Source: a virus. Taken from it: a DNA stretch of 35,755 nt. The stretch lies in the IMG/VR virus record IMGVR_UViG_3300045454_000108, positions 1 through 35,755 of that record; one strand, written 5' to 3'. Positions 1-7,900 of the stretch are shown piece after piece. Each line of letters begins with the position of its first letter. Positions within the stretch are counted from its first letter, which is position 1. The notes below the pieces were generated by a model. That model saw nothing but the letters and a program-made list of their open reading frames with translations. It ran no database searches and had not been told where the DNA came from. Made by a program: the position numbers and the translations under genes.

Positions 1-411
1 TCAACCTTCTTCAGCCAGAGTTCTGAAGAACGCGATGTCCTCGTCCGGTTCGTCCCATCGGTCCGCAAGCCGTGCCCAACGATCGACCCGATCGCGAAAT
101 TCAGGGTCATCGATCGAGAGATTGAACGTGTAGAGCCGACTGACGATTTCCTTCATCAGCGCGCGCATCTGATCGTTGTCGAGATGGGAGGCGTCATTCC
201 ACGCTATCTCGCGCCCATCAGCATCAATGACGCGGACGTCGGAATAGTCACCAGTATGGGTGACAGGGACGATGCCCGCATGAAGAGTTTCGAGGGCGGT
301 GTTGCGGACGCACATCATCGCGAGCGTTTTCGCCATCATGGCGGCAATGCGCTTTTCATCCTCGCGATCCATGAGAACAGGATGGCATAATGATCCGTCA
401 TTGTCTGCCAC
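1..411 (-). CDS. Hypothetical protein, left end of prophage
   Basis: Soluble acidic protein of up to 136 aa with no signal peptide or membrane segment. It contains a conserved-looking core (AMMCVRNTALE, THTGDYSDV, SHLDNDQMR) followed by a Trp- and Asp-rich helical C-terminus. I do not recognise a function. The longest reading uses GTG at 411; an internal ATG at 372 (MDREDEKR) is an alternative, and neither has a strong Shine-Dalgarno. It lies 12 bp downstream of the holin-like gene and would be the last gene of the leftward late operon. It could be a lysis-region accessory or a moron expressed from the lysogen. Confidence 0.7.
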   Translation of the reverse strand: MADNDGSLCHPVLMDREDEKRIAAMMAKTLAMMCVRNTALETLHAGIVPVTHTGDYSDVRVIDADGREIAWNDASHLDNDQMRALMKEIVSRLYTFNLSIDDPEFRDRVDRWARLADRWDEPDEDIAFFRTLAEEG

Positions 412-423
412 CCTGTACTTTCA

Positions 424-618
424 TCAGCCAATCCGCGCCTTGGCCGTCTTCCGGAACACCACGCTGCCGATGCCGGTCAGCGCGAGTACGACGGTCAGGA
501 CGTCGGCCTGGGTCAGGCCATCGGGCAGAATGCCGAGCGCTGCGGCCACGCCCCACAGGCTGCCGATGACGCCGGTCCAGATGGCCTTGGATGCCCACCA
601 GGGTTTCAGTTCTTCCAT
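424..618 (-). CDS. Small two-segment membrane protein, holin-like
   Basis: A 64-aa protein starting at ATG 618 with a good Shine-Dalgarno (GGAG, 7 nt upstream). The N-terminus is acidic and Trp-rich (MEELKPWW). It has a hydrophobic stretch near residues 12-27, a short turn and a second near residues 32-48, then a basic C-terminus (FRKTAKARIG). Size, topology and position next to the endolysin fit a class II-like holin or pore-forming protein that permeabilises the inner membrane at the end of the lytic cycle. That role is inferred from topology and context, not from a recognised family. An intrinsic terminator sits immediately upstream (632-656), so expression would need read-through or antitermination. 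Confidence 0.7.
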   Translation of the reverse strand: MEELKPWWASKAIWTGVIGSLWGVAAALGILPDGLTQADVLTVVLALTGIGSVVFRKTAKARIG

Positions 619-631
619 GTCATTTCTCCAC

Positions 632-656
632 AAAAAAGCCCGCAGGAATTGCGGGC
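632..656 (-). terminator. Intrinsic terminator upstream of the holin-like gene
   Basis: Read on the minus strand there is a perfect 6-bp GC stem (GCCCGC / GCGGGC) with a 7-nt loop, followed directly by six T residues. This is a canonical rho-independent terminator in the operon direction. It lies after the endolysin stop (684) and ends just before the Shine-Dalgarno of the holin-like gene, so it would uncouple the last two genes from the main tail-lysis transcript unless it is leaky or antiterminated. Confidence 0.75.
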
Positions 657-683
657 CGACGGGTTGATGATGGGGGTGGCGGT

Positions 684-1220
684 TCAAGCCTCGTTCGTGG
701 ACAGCACGCCGTTGGCTGCGAGTTGGATGGACTTCGCGGTCTCAGGCGTCTTGCGATAGGCCGGCCTACGAATAGCGATGCAGCGGTCCTTGGCGATCCG
801 GGTAATGGTGACCCCGTCGGACTGGTTGCCGCCCAGCACGTGGAAGGCGCCGTAGTCTTCTCCGACATAGAGCCCGACATGGCCTGATCCCTGTGCCCGG
901 CGGAACACGAGGATATCGCCCAACTGAGGCCGGTCGGCTGGTATCCCGAACTTCGCCCAGTTGCGCGCCCAGAGCGGGCCTTCCACCACCGGCCTGCCTG
1001 CGCGCTTGGCGACCACGGCCATGAACAGCCCGCACCATGGAATGGAGTCGGCGGTGAAGGTCTTCGTGAGGCCCGTCTCCTTGGCCCAGCCTATGATGAC
1101 TGCGTTATTGCCAGGCCCGGGAACCTCGAAGGTGCCGTAAAGCTTGCGGGCCTCATCCAGCATCCGGGGCAGCGGACGCAGGTCATCGATCCAGCCATAG
1201 GCCGGTGGCAGCGGTTTCAT
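684..1220 (-). CDS. TIGR02594-type endolysin with CHAP-like peptidase fold
   Basis: A 178-aa protein starting at ATG 1220 behind a GGGAGA Shine-Dalgarno. It resembles the TIGR02594 family of phage lysis proteins: an N-terminal region with EVPGPGNNAVIIGW, then a nucleophile motif PWCGLF with Cys63 and a basic motif GSGHVGLYVG with His114, as in NlpC/P60 and CHAP-type amidase/endopeptidases that cut cell-wall peptides. There is no signal peptide, so release probably depends on a holin. Membrane-protein genes flank it (XhlA-like upstream, holin-like downstream), giving a compact lysis cassette. No spanin pair is evident. The family assignment is from motif recognition. Confidence 0.87.
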   Translation of the reverse strand: MKPLPPAYGWIDDLRPLPRMLDEARKLYGTFEVPGPGNNAVIIGWAKETGLTKTFTADSIPWCGLFMAVVAKRAGRPVVEGPLWARNWAKFGIPADRPQLGDILVFRRAQGSGHVGLYVGEDYGAFHVLGGNQSDGVTITRIAKDRCIAIRRPAYRKTPETAKSIQLAANGVLSTNEA

Positions 1221-1237
1221 GGATGTCTCCCGGAAAG

Positions 1238-1462
1238 TTAGCGGCCGGACAGGCCTTTGACGGTGGCGTAGAGAACGGCGAGCGCCGTCGCGAAGGTCGA
1301 GAGCCACTTCACGAACCGGACCATTCCGGTCGCGGTGTTCCAGGCCTCGAGCAGGTCCTTCAGCTCCTTGCGGACGGCCTTCAGGTCCTCCTGCATGGCC
1401 TCGAGATCCGCTCGGATCAGGGCAATCTCCACGGCTGGATCGCGATCTGGATTGGGCGACAT
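1238..1462 (-). CDS. XhlA-like coiled-coil and single-TM lysis protein
   Basis: A 74-aa protein whose ATG (1462) overlaps the stop of the upstream tail gene as TGATG, indicating translational coupling. Residues about 10-40 form an amphipathic coiled coil (IRADLEAMQEDLKAVRKEL), followed by one transmembrane segment near residues 53-68 (LSTFATALAVLYATV) and a short C-terminus. This architecture matches XhlA/hemolysin-type proteins that work with holins and endolysins in cell lysis. It could instead be a spanin-like or holin-regulating protein; the length and order of segments favour XhlA-like. Confidence 0.75.
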   Translation of the reverse strand: MSPNPDRDPAVEIALIRADLEAMQEDLKAVRKELKDLLEAWNTATGMVRFVKWLSTFATALAVLYATVKGLSGR

Positions 1463-2043
1463 CAGCGCAGCCTCCCGATGATGGCGATGTCGCTCGGGGT
1501 CGCATCGAGGGTATGTCCGGCCGGCAGATCGAAGTCCGTCTGCCGTTGCCGCGCACCGTTGGCGTAGTGAACGAACAGTGTCTCGCGATCGAGCACAGCT
1601 GGCCCCGCCAGCACCTCGAAGTGGTACTGCAGGCCCGGCGTGCGCCGGAACTTCTGCACCACGCAGCACAGCGTGAAGTCGTCATGGAAACGCCGCGTGA
1701 ATTCGCCGGCCGGCAGATATCCGCCACCGTTTTCGACATTGTGACATCCAGGCGTCCAGCGCTGGGTAATCGGCCCCTTTGGCCCCTCGAAAACGTAATC
1801 GGCCGATCCATTGATGCAGACCGACACGTGCTCGCACAGGGTCCAGGCGACGCCGGCATCGTACATTTCGGCGATGGTGGGGTTCAGCTTTGGGGCCACG
1901 AACTCCAGCATCGGCCAGAGCCGCCAGGAGTTGGCTGGCCGGCGGAAGGTGAACCCGTTCCTGAACACGCCGTAGTTGATCTCGAGGTCGTCGTTGATCG
2001 CGATCACCTCGTCGGTGACCGTGGGCCGGCGATCTGCCTGCAT
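1462..2043 (-). CDS. Tail-region protein of unknown function
   Basis: A 193-aa protein starting at ATG 2043; the longer reading to 2265 lies antisense-like within the next gene and looks non-coding. Composition suggests a mixed beta fold rich in aromatic residues (YGVFRNGFTFRRP, GGGYLPAGEFTRRF). It contains several Cys (CEHVSVC, CHNVENGG, CC) and no TM segment. It lies between a fibre-like gene and the lysis genes and is coupled to the downstream gene by a TGATG overlap. It is probably a virion or tail-tip accessory, possibly receptor-binding or fibre-assembly related. I do not recognise a family. Confidence 0.75.
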   Translation of the reverse strand: MQADRRPTVTDEVIAINDDLEINYGVFRNGFTFRRPANSWRLWPMLEFVAPKLNPTIAEMYDAGVAWTLCEHVSVCINGSADYVFEGPKGPITQRWTPGCHNVENGGGYLPAGEFTRRFHDDFTLCCVVQKFRRTPGLQYHFEVLAGPAVLDRETLFVHYANGARQRQTDFDLPAGHTLDATPSDIAIIGRLR

Positions 2044-2056
2044 CGCTGTTTTCCTT

Positions 2057-2965
2057 CTAGCTGACCGTGACCGAGACCACCTCACGCACGACATGGGCGC
2101 CCGACTGGACGCCCGAGGTGCCGATCGCGGCGCCACCCTGCGTGGCGGAGAGGTTGAAGGTGTCGGTCGCGGCGTTGATGACGAAATAGGTGGTGTTGGC
2201 GAGGATCCCGGTCGGCAGCGCACCAGTGGTCGTGAACTGAACCCGCTTGCCGTTGGCGAGCCCATGTCCAGCAGCGGTCACCGTCGCGGGACTGGCGATG
2301 GTGATGGTGGCCGCGCGTGGCAGCATGCTGGCAAACACGTTGCCGCTCAGCGCACCGCTCGCCTGATAGGACGTGATCGGGTTCTTGTAGCCGTAGCGCG
2401 TGCCTGACCCGGAACCGGTGAAGCTGATCGCCGCCCCGCCCGCGGTGGCTGCAATCTTGAACGCGCTCGCGCTCACCACGGACTGGACGAAGTAGACGGT
2501 GAACGCCGTGATTCCAGTTGGCATGCCGCCGGTACAGTAGAACTGGACCGGATCGCCAACGGCCAGACCGTGCGAGGTCCAGTTGATGTTGTTGGTCGGC
2601 GACGGGCTGAAGGTGATCCCGGTGACGTTGGTGAGCCAGGAGACCGAGCCCGCACTCAGGGTGAAGTTCGTGCCGTTAATGCGCAGCCGCTGCGGAGCAG
2701 GCGTCGCATTGTAGCCGTCGAGACCGATGAGTGTCGACGAGACGCCGGCGTAGAAATCATAGCTGTGCACGACAGCGCGGATGGCGCGCCCCTGCCAGGT
2801 GGCGGGAGTAAAGTTCCCGCCGGAAAGGTAGGTGAAATAGCCGCCGTCGGCACCGTACTGCTCGCCCGCGCTGTACTTGTCGCCCCACGAATAATTGCTG
2901 ACCGGCAGCGCGATCTGTTGGCCGTCACTGCCGCTTCCCAGCAGGGCCATGAGCACGCCCGCCAT
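2057..2965 (-). CDS. Tail fibre-like protein with two FCCH-like beta repeats
   Basis: A 302-aa protein rich in Gly, Ser, Thr and Asn, typical of phage fibres or adhesins. Two diverged copies of one module are visible: HGLAVGDPVQFYCTGGMPTG...YFV and HGLANGKRVQFTTTGALPTG...YFV, each ending in an FKIAAT or FNLSAT strand and a GGAAI turn. The HGL-G-VQF-G-LPTG-YFV signature occurs in many phage tail and fibre proteins (annotated as FCCH-like domains). It overlaps the upstream fibre gene by one base (TGATG). It is probably an exposed tail-tip or fibre component involved in host recognition; the receptor is unknown. Confidence 0.8.
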   Translation of the reverse strand: MAGVLMALLGSGSDGQQIALPVSNYSWGDKYSAGEQYGADGGYFTYLSGGNFTPATWQGRAIRAVVHSYDFYAGVSSTLIGLDGYNATPAPQRLRINGTNFTLSAGSVSWLTNVTGITFSPSPTNNINWTSHGLAVGDPVQFYCTGGMPTGITAFTVYFVQSVVSASAFKIAATAGGAAISFTGSGSGTRYGYKNPITSYQASGALSGNVFASMLPRAATITIASPATVTAAGHGLANGKRVQFTTTGALPTGILANTTYFVINAATDTFNLSATQGGAAIGTSGVQSGAHVVREVVSVTVS

Positions 2966-4065
2966 CAGTTGAGGCCCGCCCCGATGATCACCCAGGTCGT
3001 GGCCGCAACCTTGACGAGGGTCGCGAGGCCATAGCCATCGAGCGTCCGGCTGCCGGTATTGGCGCTGCCGGCCTGGCGCAGCGTGTCGGTGGTGATCGAG
3101 ATCGTCTGGGCCGTGGCGCTGTCATTGTAGATGGCGATCGTCGCGCCGATCGGAAACGCGACCGAGCCATTGGCCGGGATGACAATGCCGCCGGTGGTGA
3201 TGCTGATGTGCTTGCCGTTGTCGGTCAGCGCCAGAGTGTATGCGGCGGTCTTGCTGTTCTGGGGCACGCCCCGGAAGCCCAGGCTCGTCGTGGCGATGGT
3301 GCCACTGTCACTGACGGTGGATGCGGCGTTGAGGGCACCTCCGTTGATCGCGGGACTGGTCAGCGTCTTGTTGGTGAGCGTCTGCGTATCGGTGGTTCCG
3401 ACCACCACGCCCGAAGGCACAGCTTTTCCGGCCCATGAGGTGAGCGTCACGTTGTAGGCTTGGACGTCGGTGCCGATGGCAAGGCCAAGGTTGGTGCGCG
3501 CCGTCGCTGCATCCGGGGCGCCGGTGCCGCCACTGGCGATGCCGACAGTCCCGGTAATCTTGCTGCCGGCCAGCGAAGTCAGCCAGCTGGGGTCCGCATA
3601 ACTGCCGGTCGCCAGCAGCGCATTCGACCCTTGCGAAGGCGCGGCCAGCGCCACCGTCCAGGCTGCCATCGTGCCGCTGCCGCCGATCATGCCGACATTG
3701 ACGACCAGCGCGCCGGTCCCGCTGGTGTAGGCCGTGATCTGGCCATGCATCCAGTTGGCGGGCGACGCGGTGCTGGTGATCGTTACCCACTGGCCGACAA
3801 CGAAGGCCTTGCCGGTCTGGACCGTCAGGGACTTCGAGCCGGTGCCGACGGCAAGGCTGGTCGTGCTCGTGGCGCTGGTGCCGGGCGCGTTGATCGCGGT
3901 GGCGGCACTGGCCGCAGCATCCGCGGCATAGCCATTGGTCTCGGTGGCGAGCGCGTTGGCCTGGGTGACGAACGTCGGCAGCGCGCCGAGGAAGGATTCG
4001 GCGCGCACGTTGAAGTTCGCCGCGTCCGTCCGGGACGGCGGCGTCGGCAGAGCAGTAATGGGCAT
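2965..4065 (-). CDS. Phage tail fibre or collar protein
   Basis: A 366-aa low-complexity protein rich in Thr, Ala, Gly and Ser, with phage-fibre signatures: GTVGIASGGTGAPDAATARTNLGLA and TQTLTNKTLTSPAINGGALN motif types, which occur in many trimeric tail fibres. The N-terminus (MPITALPTPPSRTDAANF) resembles sequences that attach fibres to the baseplate. A helical stretch at residues about 30-60 precedes the beta-rich shaft, and the C-terminus (about 265-366) is a compact beta domain resembling receptor-binding tips. It is coupled to the next fibre gene by TGATG. It likely determines adsorption. Confidence 0.85.
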   Translation of the reverse strand: MPITALPTPPSRTDAANFNVRAESFLGALPTFVTQANALATETNGYAADAAASAATAINAPGTSATSTTSLAVGTGSKSLTVQTGKAFVVGQWVTITSTASPANWMHGQITAYTSGTGALVVNVGMIGGSGTMAAWTVALAAPSQGSNALLATGSYADPSWLTSLAGSKITGTVGIASGGTGAPDAATARTNLGLAIGTDVQAYNVTLTSWAGKAVPSGVVVGTTDTQTLTNKTLTSPAINGGALNAASTVSDSGTIATTSLGFRGVPQNSKTAAYTLALTDNGKHISITTGGIVIPANGSVAFPIGATIAIYNDSATAQTISITTDTLRQAGSANTGSRTLDGYGLATLVKVAATTWVIIGAGLN

Positions 4066-4098
4066 GGGAGCTCCCCGGGAGGGTTTAGGCCAGAAAAA

Positions 4099-4992
4099 TC
4101 AGGTGAGCCCCTCGATGGTCAGGCTGCAGTAGCTGACCGTCGGGTAGGCAAGGTCGATCGAGAACTCCTTGTAAAAGCCGTAGACGGTCAGGCTTTCGAA
4201 GGTCTCGGAGCCGATCCAGAGGACCGGCGTGGCGCGGAGCGCGGCAAGGTTACGATGGACGTCATCGACCGCATCGGTCTGCATGACGACACGGGCGGTC
4301 ATTCGCTTGGCAAAGGCCCGCTCAACCACCGAGATGACGCCGAACTGGTCGGCCTCCTTGCGGCTGTAATCGATGATGCCGATGTCGGCACCGTGTTCGG
4401 TCTCGCCGATGGAGAACTGGCGGCCCACCAGCAGCGTGCCGCAGGAGACAGTATCGGCCGGGTTGTCGCGGGTGATGGTCACCGACACCACGCCGTTTGC
4501 GTAAACCGGCACATCGAGGAACAGCAGCGTCGACTTGCGGCCGATCGGCTCGAAGAACCACGAGAACCAGTTGTCGATGGCATTGCCGCCGAGGTTGAAG
4601 CTCTGCGTGCTGGTGTAGTTGGTCACCCCATCGACGGTCAGCCTGACAGTCGCGCTTTCGGCATCGGTGTCGATCAGCGCCACGGCATCGACCGCACCCG
4701 GCGCCAGCACGGCCTGGAGCGACGCGGTTCGCGTGGTTGCTGTGCCGACCCGCGCATCGAACATGGCCCAGCGGTTGGTCGGGCCAAGGTCGAGCCATTT
4801 GGCCGGGTCCGTAGCCGGGTTGATCCCCGTCGAGGCCGCCAGCGCCTCGTAGCGCCGGTGGGTCGAAGCGAGGATCACCCGGTTGCCGGTCACATAGGCC
4901 GTGCCGGCGCTCCAGGCAGGATGGTCGTTCTCGGCGACCGTGCTGCTCGACAGCATGGCGTCGGTGATCTCGATCGGGCGGATCAGCTTCAT
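4099..4992 (-). CDS. Tail tip / distal tail protein candidate
   Basis: A 297-aa protein whose ATG overlaps the tape-measure stop (ATGA). Residues about 26-70 contain a small carbohydrate-binding-like module (WSAGTAYVTGNRV, then a YEALAASTGINPATDPAKWLDLG motif type). This resembles CBM5/12 modules in virion proteins. The rest is beta-rich (SFNLGGNAIDNWFSWFFEPIG, VSVTITRDNPADTV). Immediately downstream of the tape measure is the usual place for the distal tail protein that nucleates the tip, which makes that the most likely role. No classical gpL, gpK, gpI or gpJ homologue follows it. The function is inferred from position and domain style. Confidence 0.75.
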   Translation of the reverse strand: MKLIRPIEITDAMLSSSTVAENDHPAWSAGTAYVTGNRVILASTHRRYEALAASTGINPATDPAKWLDLGPTNRWAMFDARVGTATTRTASLQAVLAPGAVDAVALIDTDAESATVRLTVDGVTNYTSTQSFNLGGNAIDNWFSWFFEPIGRKSTLLFLDVPVYANGVVSVTITRDNPADTVSCGTLLVGRQFSIGETEHGADIGIIDYSRKEADQFGVISVVERAFAKRMTARVVMQTDAVDDVHRNLAALRATPVLWIGSETFESLTVYGFYKEFSIDLAYPTVSYCSLTIEGLT

Positions 4993-7900
4993 GCCGCAGT
5001 CCTCGTCGACAGGGCATCGCCGTCCGGCGTCACCCGTTCGAGGATCCGCGCGGTCTTGCTGGTGCCCGAGGCGATCGTGGCCGAGGCAATGCGCTGCTCA
5101 CCGCGCAGGTCCGCCACTTCCTGCCGCAGAGCCCGCAGCTCATCGAGCAGCGCCGACTGGTCATCATTGGCCGGAATGGTCGCCGTGCCCATCTGGTTGG
5201 TCGCAAACTGCTCCCACCAGCTCGGCTCGGGACTCCCGGTCGCATCGGTGGTCGTACCGCTGCCGGCAGCCTGGGTGATGATTGCCAGCGTCTGCTCGAG
5301 GCTGGCCGCCGTCAGGCCTTGTAGCCGGGCCAGATCTTCCGAGGTGCGGGCGGTTTCGGCAGCCTGCGACAGCAGGGCCTGGCTGAGACCCGGCAGTGAC
5401 TTGGCCGCCTCCTGGTCACCACCGCGGGCCAGCATCGAGGCATTGTTGAACTTCGTCAGCGCCTCGGCATAGCTGCCGGCCTTCGTACCCATGACACCGC
5501 GGATCCGCTCGATCTCGGCAATCAGCGCATCGGTGATCGTCGCCCAGGCCGACCGCAGCTTCTCGGCGGCACTGGCTGCCGCTTCCGCCGCCTGCCGTTG
5601 ATCTTCGAGCGCCCAGATCTGCTGCTGCAACGCGCGGTTAGATGCATCGAGGTGAGCCAGGTCGAGTGCCCGCAGTGCTGCCGTATCGCCCTGCAGTTCG
5701 AGCATGCGCCGCTGCAGCGACAGGCGTTCGTCGGCAATGGCTGCGGCACTGGCTGCATCCTGCGCTGCGCCCACCAAGTCCGCGAACGCCGGGGCCAGCT
5801 GGATCAGGGCGACATAGGCCGACCGCCCGGCCTCGGTGGTCAGGTCCTGGGCTTCGACCAGTGCCCGGAAGCCCGCGATGCTGTCGGGCATGGCGAGGCC
5901 CATGCTGGCCAGCACAGAGGTCATCTGCGCCGTGCGCGCGGCGGCCTGTTCGGTGCCGGTGTAATAGAGCGCAAAATATTCAGCCGTAGCCGCGGTCATG
6001 TCGCTGACCGTGCCAAACAGCTCGACGAGGTTCATGGACGCGGCGATCGTCAGCTCGGTGGACCGGCCCAGCATGGTCATGGCGCTGGTGACCGCCTCGA
6101 CGCTGGAGGCAACCCGGATCAGAGTCTCGAAATAGCCTTCACCAACCTGCTGGAACTGGTCGAGCCCGGCAATGGCGTAGCGAGCCAGATTGTCGGCCGC
6201 AGCGCCGAACACGGCCGCCAGCTTCTCCTGGATCTGCGCGCCGGTCAGGCCCTTGAGGTCGATCTTGCCGATATTGATGACGAAGCTGTCGAGCCGGGCC
6301 TGCACCTCGTCCAGCGACAGCCCCAGCGGTCCGGCAGCGGCCGAGATGGCGTCGTAGAAGCCCGTGAAGATCAGGCTGAACTGACGCTCGAGCTCGCCGC
6401 TCGCCTCGGAATATCGCGTGCTGTAGCGGGTGCTGGTCGTGATCCCGAGGAACTTCTTCTTTTTCTGGATGTCGGTGTAATACTGCCCCTGGAACCCGCC
6501 GGACATGATGGCGCCGAGCGACTGGGCGCCGCCATAAATGCCCTGGCCGACGACGCTGGTCTTGGTGCCGAACAGCGAGCCGATCAGCTTGCCGATCGCG
6601 CCCACAACGCCGCCAAGAATGCCGCCGATCACCGGGATCTTGTCGAGGACCGAGCCGACTTGTCTAGCAGCGCCGCCCAGAATGGCGGTGACGCCGGTCG
6701 GCTTGAACCCGGTCTGCACACCGGCAGCGAGATCCTCGGCGCCATTGGTGCGGATGATGAGGTTGGTGAGCCCGCCGATATTGGCCTCGATGCTGCGCAG
6801 TGACGCCAGCATGGCTGCCGAATAGCGCATGGTCAGCGTGTCGACCTCGCGCAGGTGATCGATGGCCTTGGCGATGCTCTCGGACTTGGCTTCTGCATCG
6901 CCGAACACCGTCCCGGTCCCGTCATTGGCAGGGTCCAGCTTCTGCCCGCCGCCGCCAAAGGCGCCACCGATGGCAACACCGAGCGAGGCAATGACCCCGG
7001 CCGTGACCGCACCGGCTGCGATGTTGAGCGGGAACGGCAGCGAGCGGATCGCATTCACCACGGCTTCCACCGCCTTGATGCCGGTGGTGATGATCGAGTT
7101 GCCCTGTTCGACACCGGCCCGCGCCGTATCGGACGCAGCCATGGCAGTGTCGGAGGCAACCTTGGCGGTCGTCTGCGCACCGATCAGGCCGATTTTGACC
7201 GCGGCGTTCTTGATCGCGACGGCCAGTTCATAGGCCCGGAAAGCCTTCTCGGCCGCTTCCAGCGCCTGGAACCCCTTGGAGCCCGCCTTGAAGAAGCCCT
7301 TCGCGGCGCTGGCGAGATTGCCGTAGTGGTTGATCTCAGCGGCTGCCTGCGCAGTACGGGCTGCCGCATACTGGAACGAGGCCCGGCCGTATTCGCGCTC
7401 GGCCTCGGCGATGCGCCGGGTGGCATCCTCCTGGTCGGCGGCATAGCGGGCAAACTCGGCTGCAACCGCACCGATTGCGCCGCCGACACTGCCGAAGGCT
7501 TCGGCCATGCCCTGCGCCGCGGTCTGGGTCTGGTCGGCCATTTCCTGGAGCGTATCGAGATACTGCTCCTGCTCCTTCAGGCCAAAATCATGCTCGATCA
7601 GCTGGCTGCGCGCGGCACGATAGCGTTCCCAGGCCTCGACCCCGCGTTCGAGCACGATCTGCTCGCGCTCGGCCTCGAGATTGGCCAGCGCCTGCGCGCG
7701 GGCCGACTGGCCGAGCAGCGAGACCTGCAGTTCGAGCGGGGCCACCGTCTGGCGCAGGAATTCGGAACTCGCGAACGCGCGGGTGGCCTGCTCCCAGGCT
7801 TCGCCGGCTTCGAGAATGGCGATGCGCGCGGCGTCGGTCGGGGCTTTCAGCGCCGCCATGGCGACTTCCATCCGCTTGATCTCGATCGGGGTCTTGCCGA

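Noticed and set aside
1221-1859. N-terminal extension of the endolysin reading frame
   Set aside because: It crosses two well-supported genes; the ATG at 1220 has a Shine-Dalgarno and gives the family-length protein.
3460-5472. Long plus-strand ORF (670 aa) across the tail genes
   Set aside because: It is antisense to three convincing tail genes, rich in Arg/Gly/Asp with no family motif, a typical shadow in GC-rich DNA.
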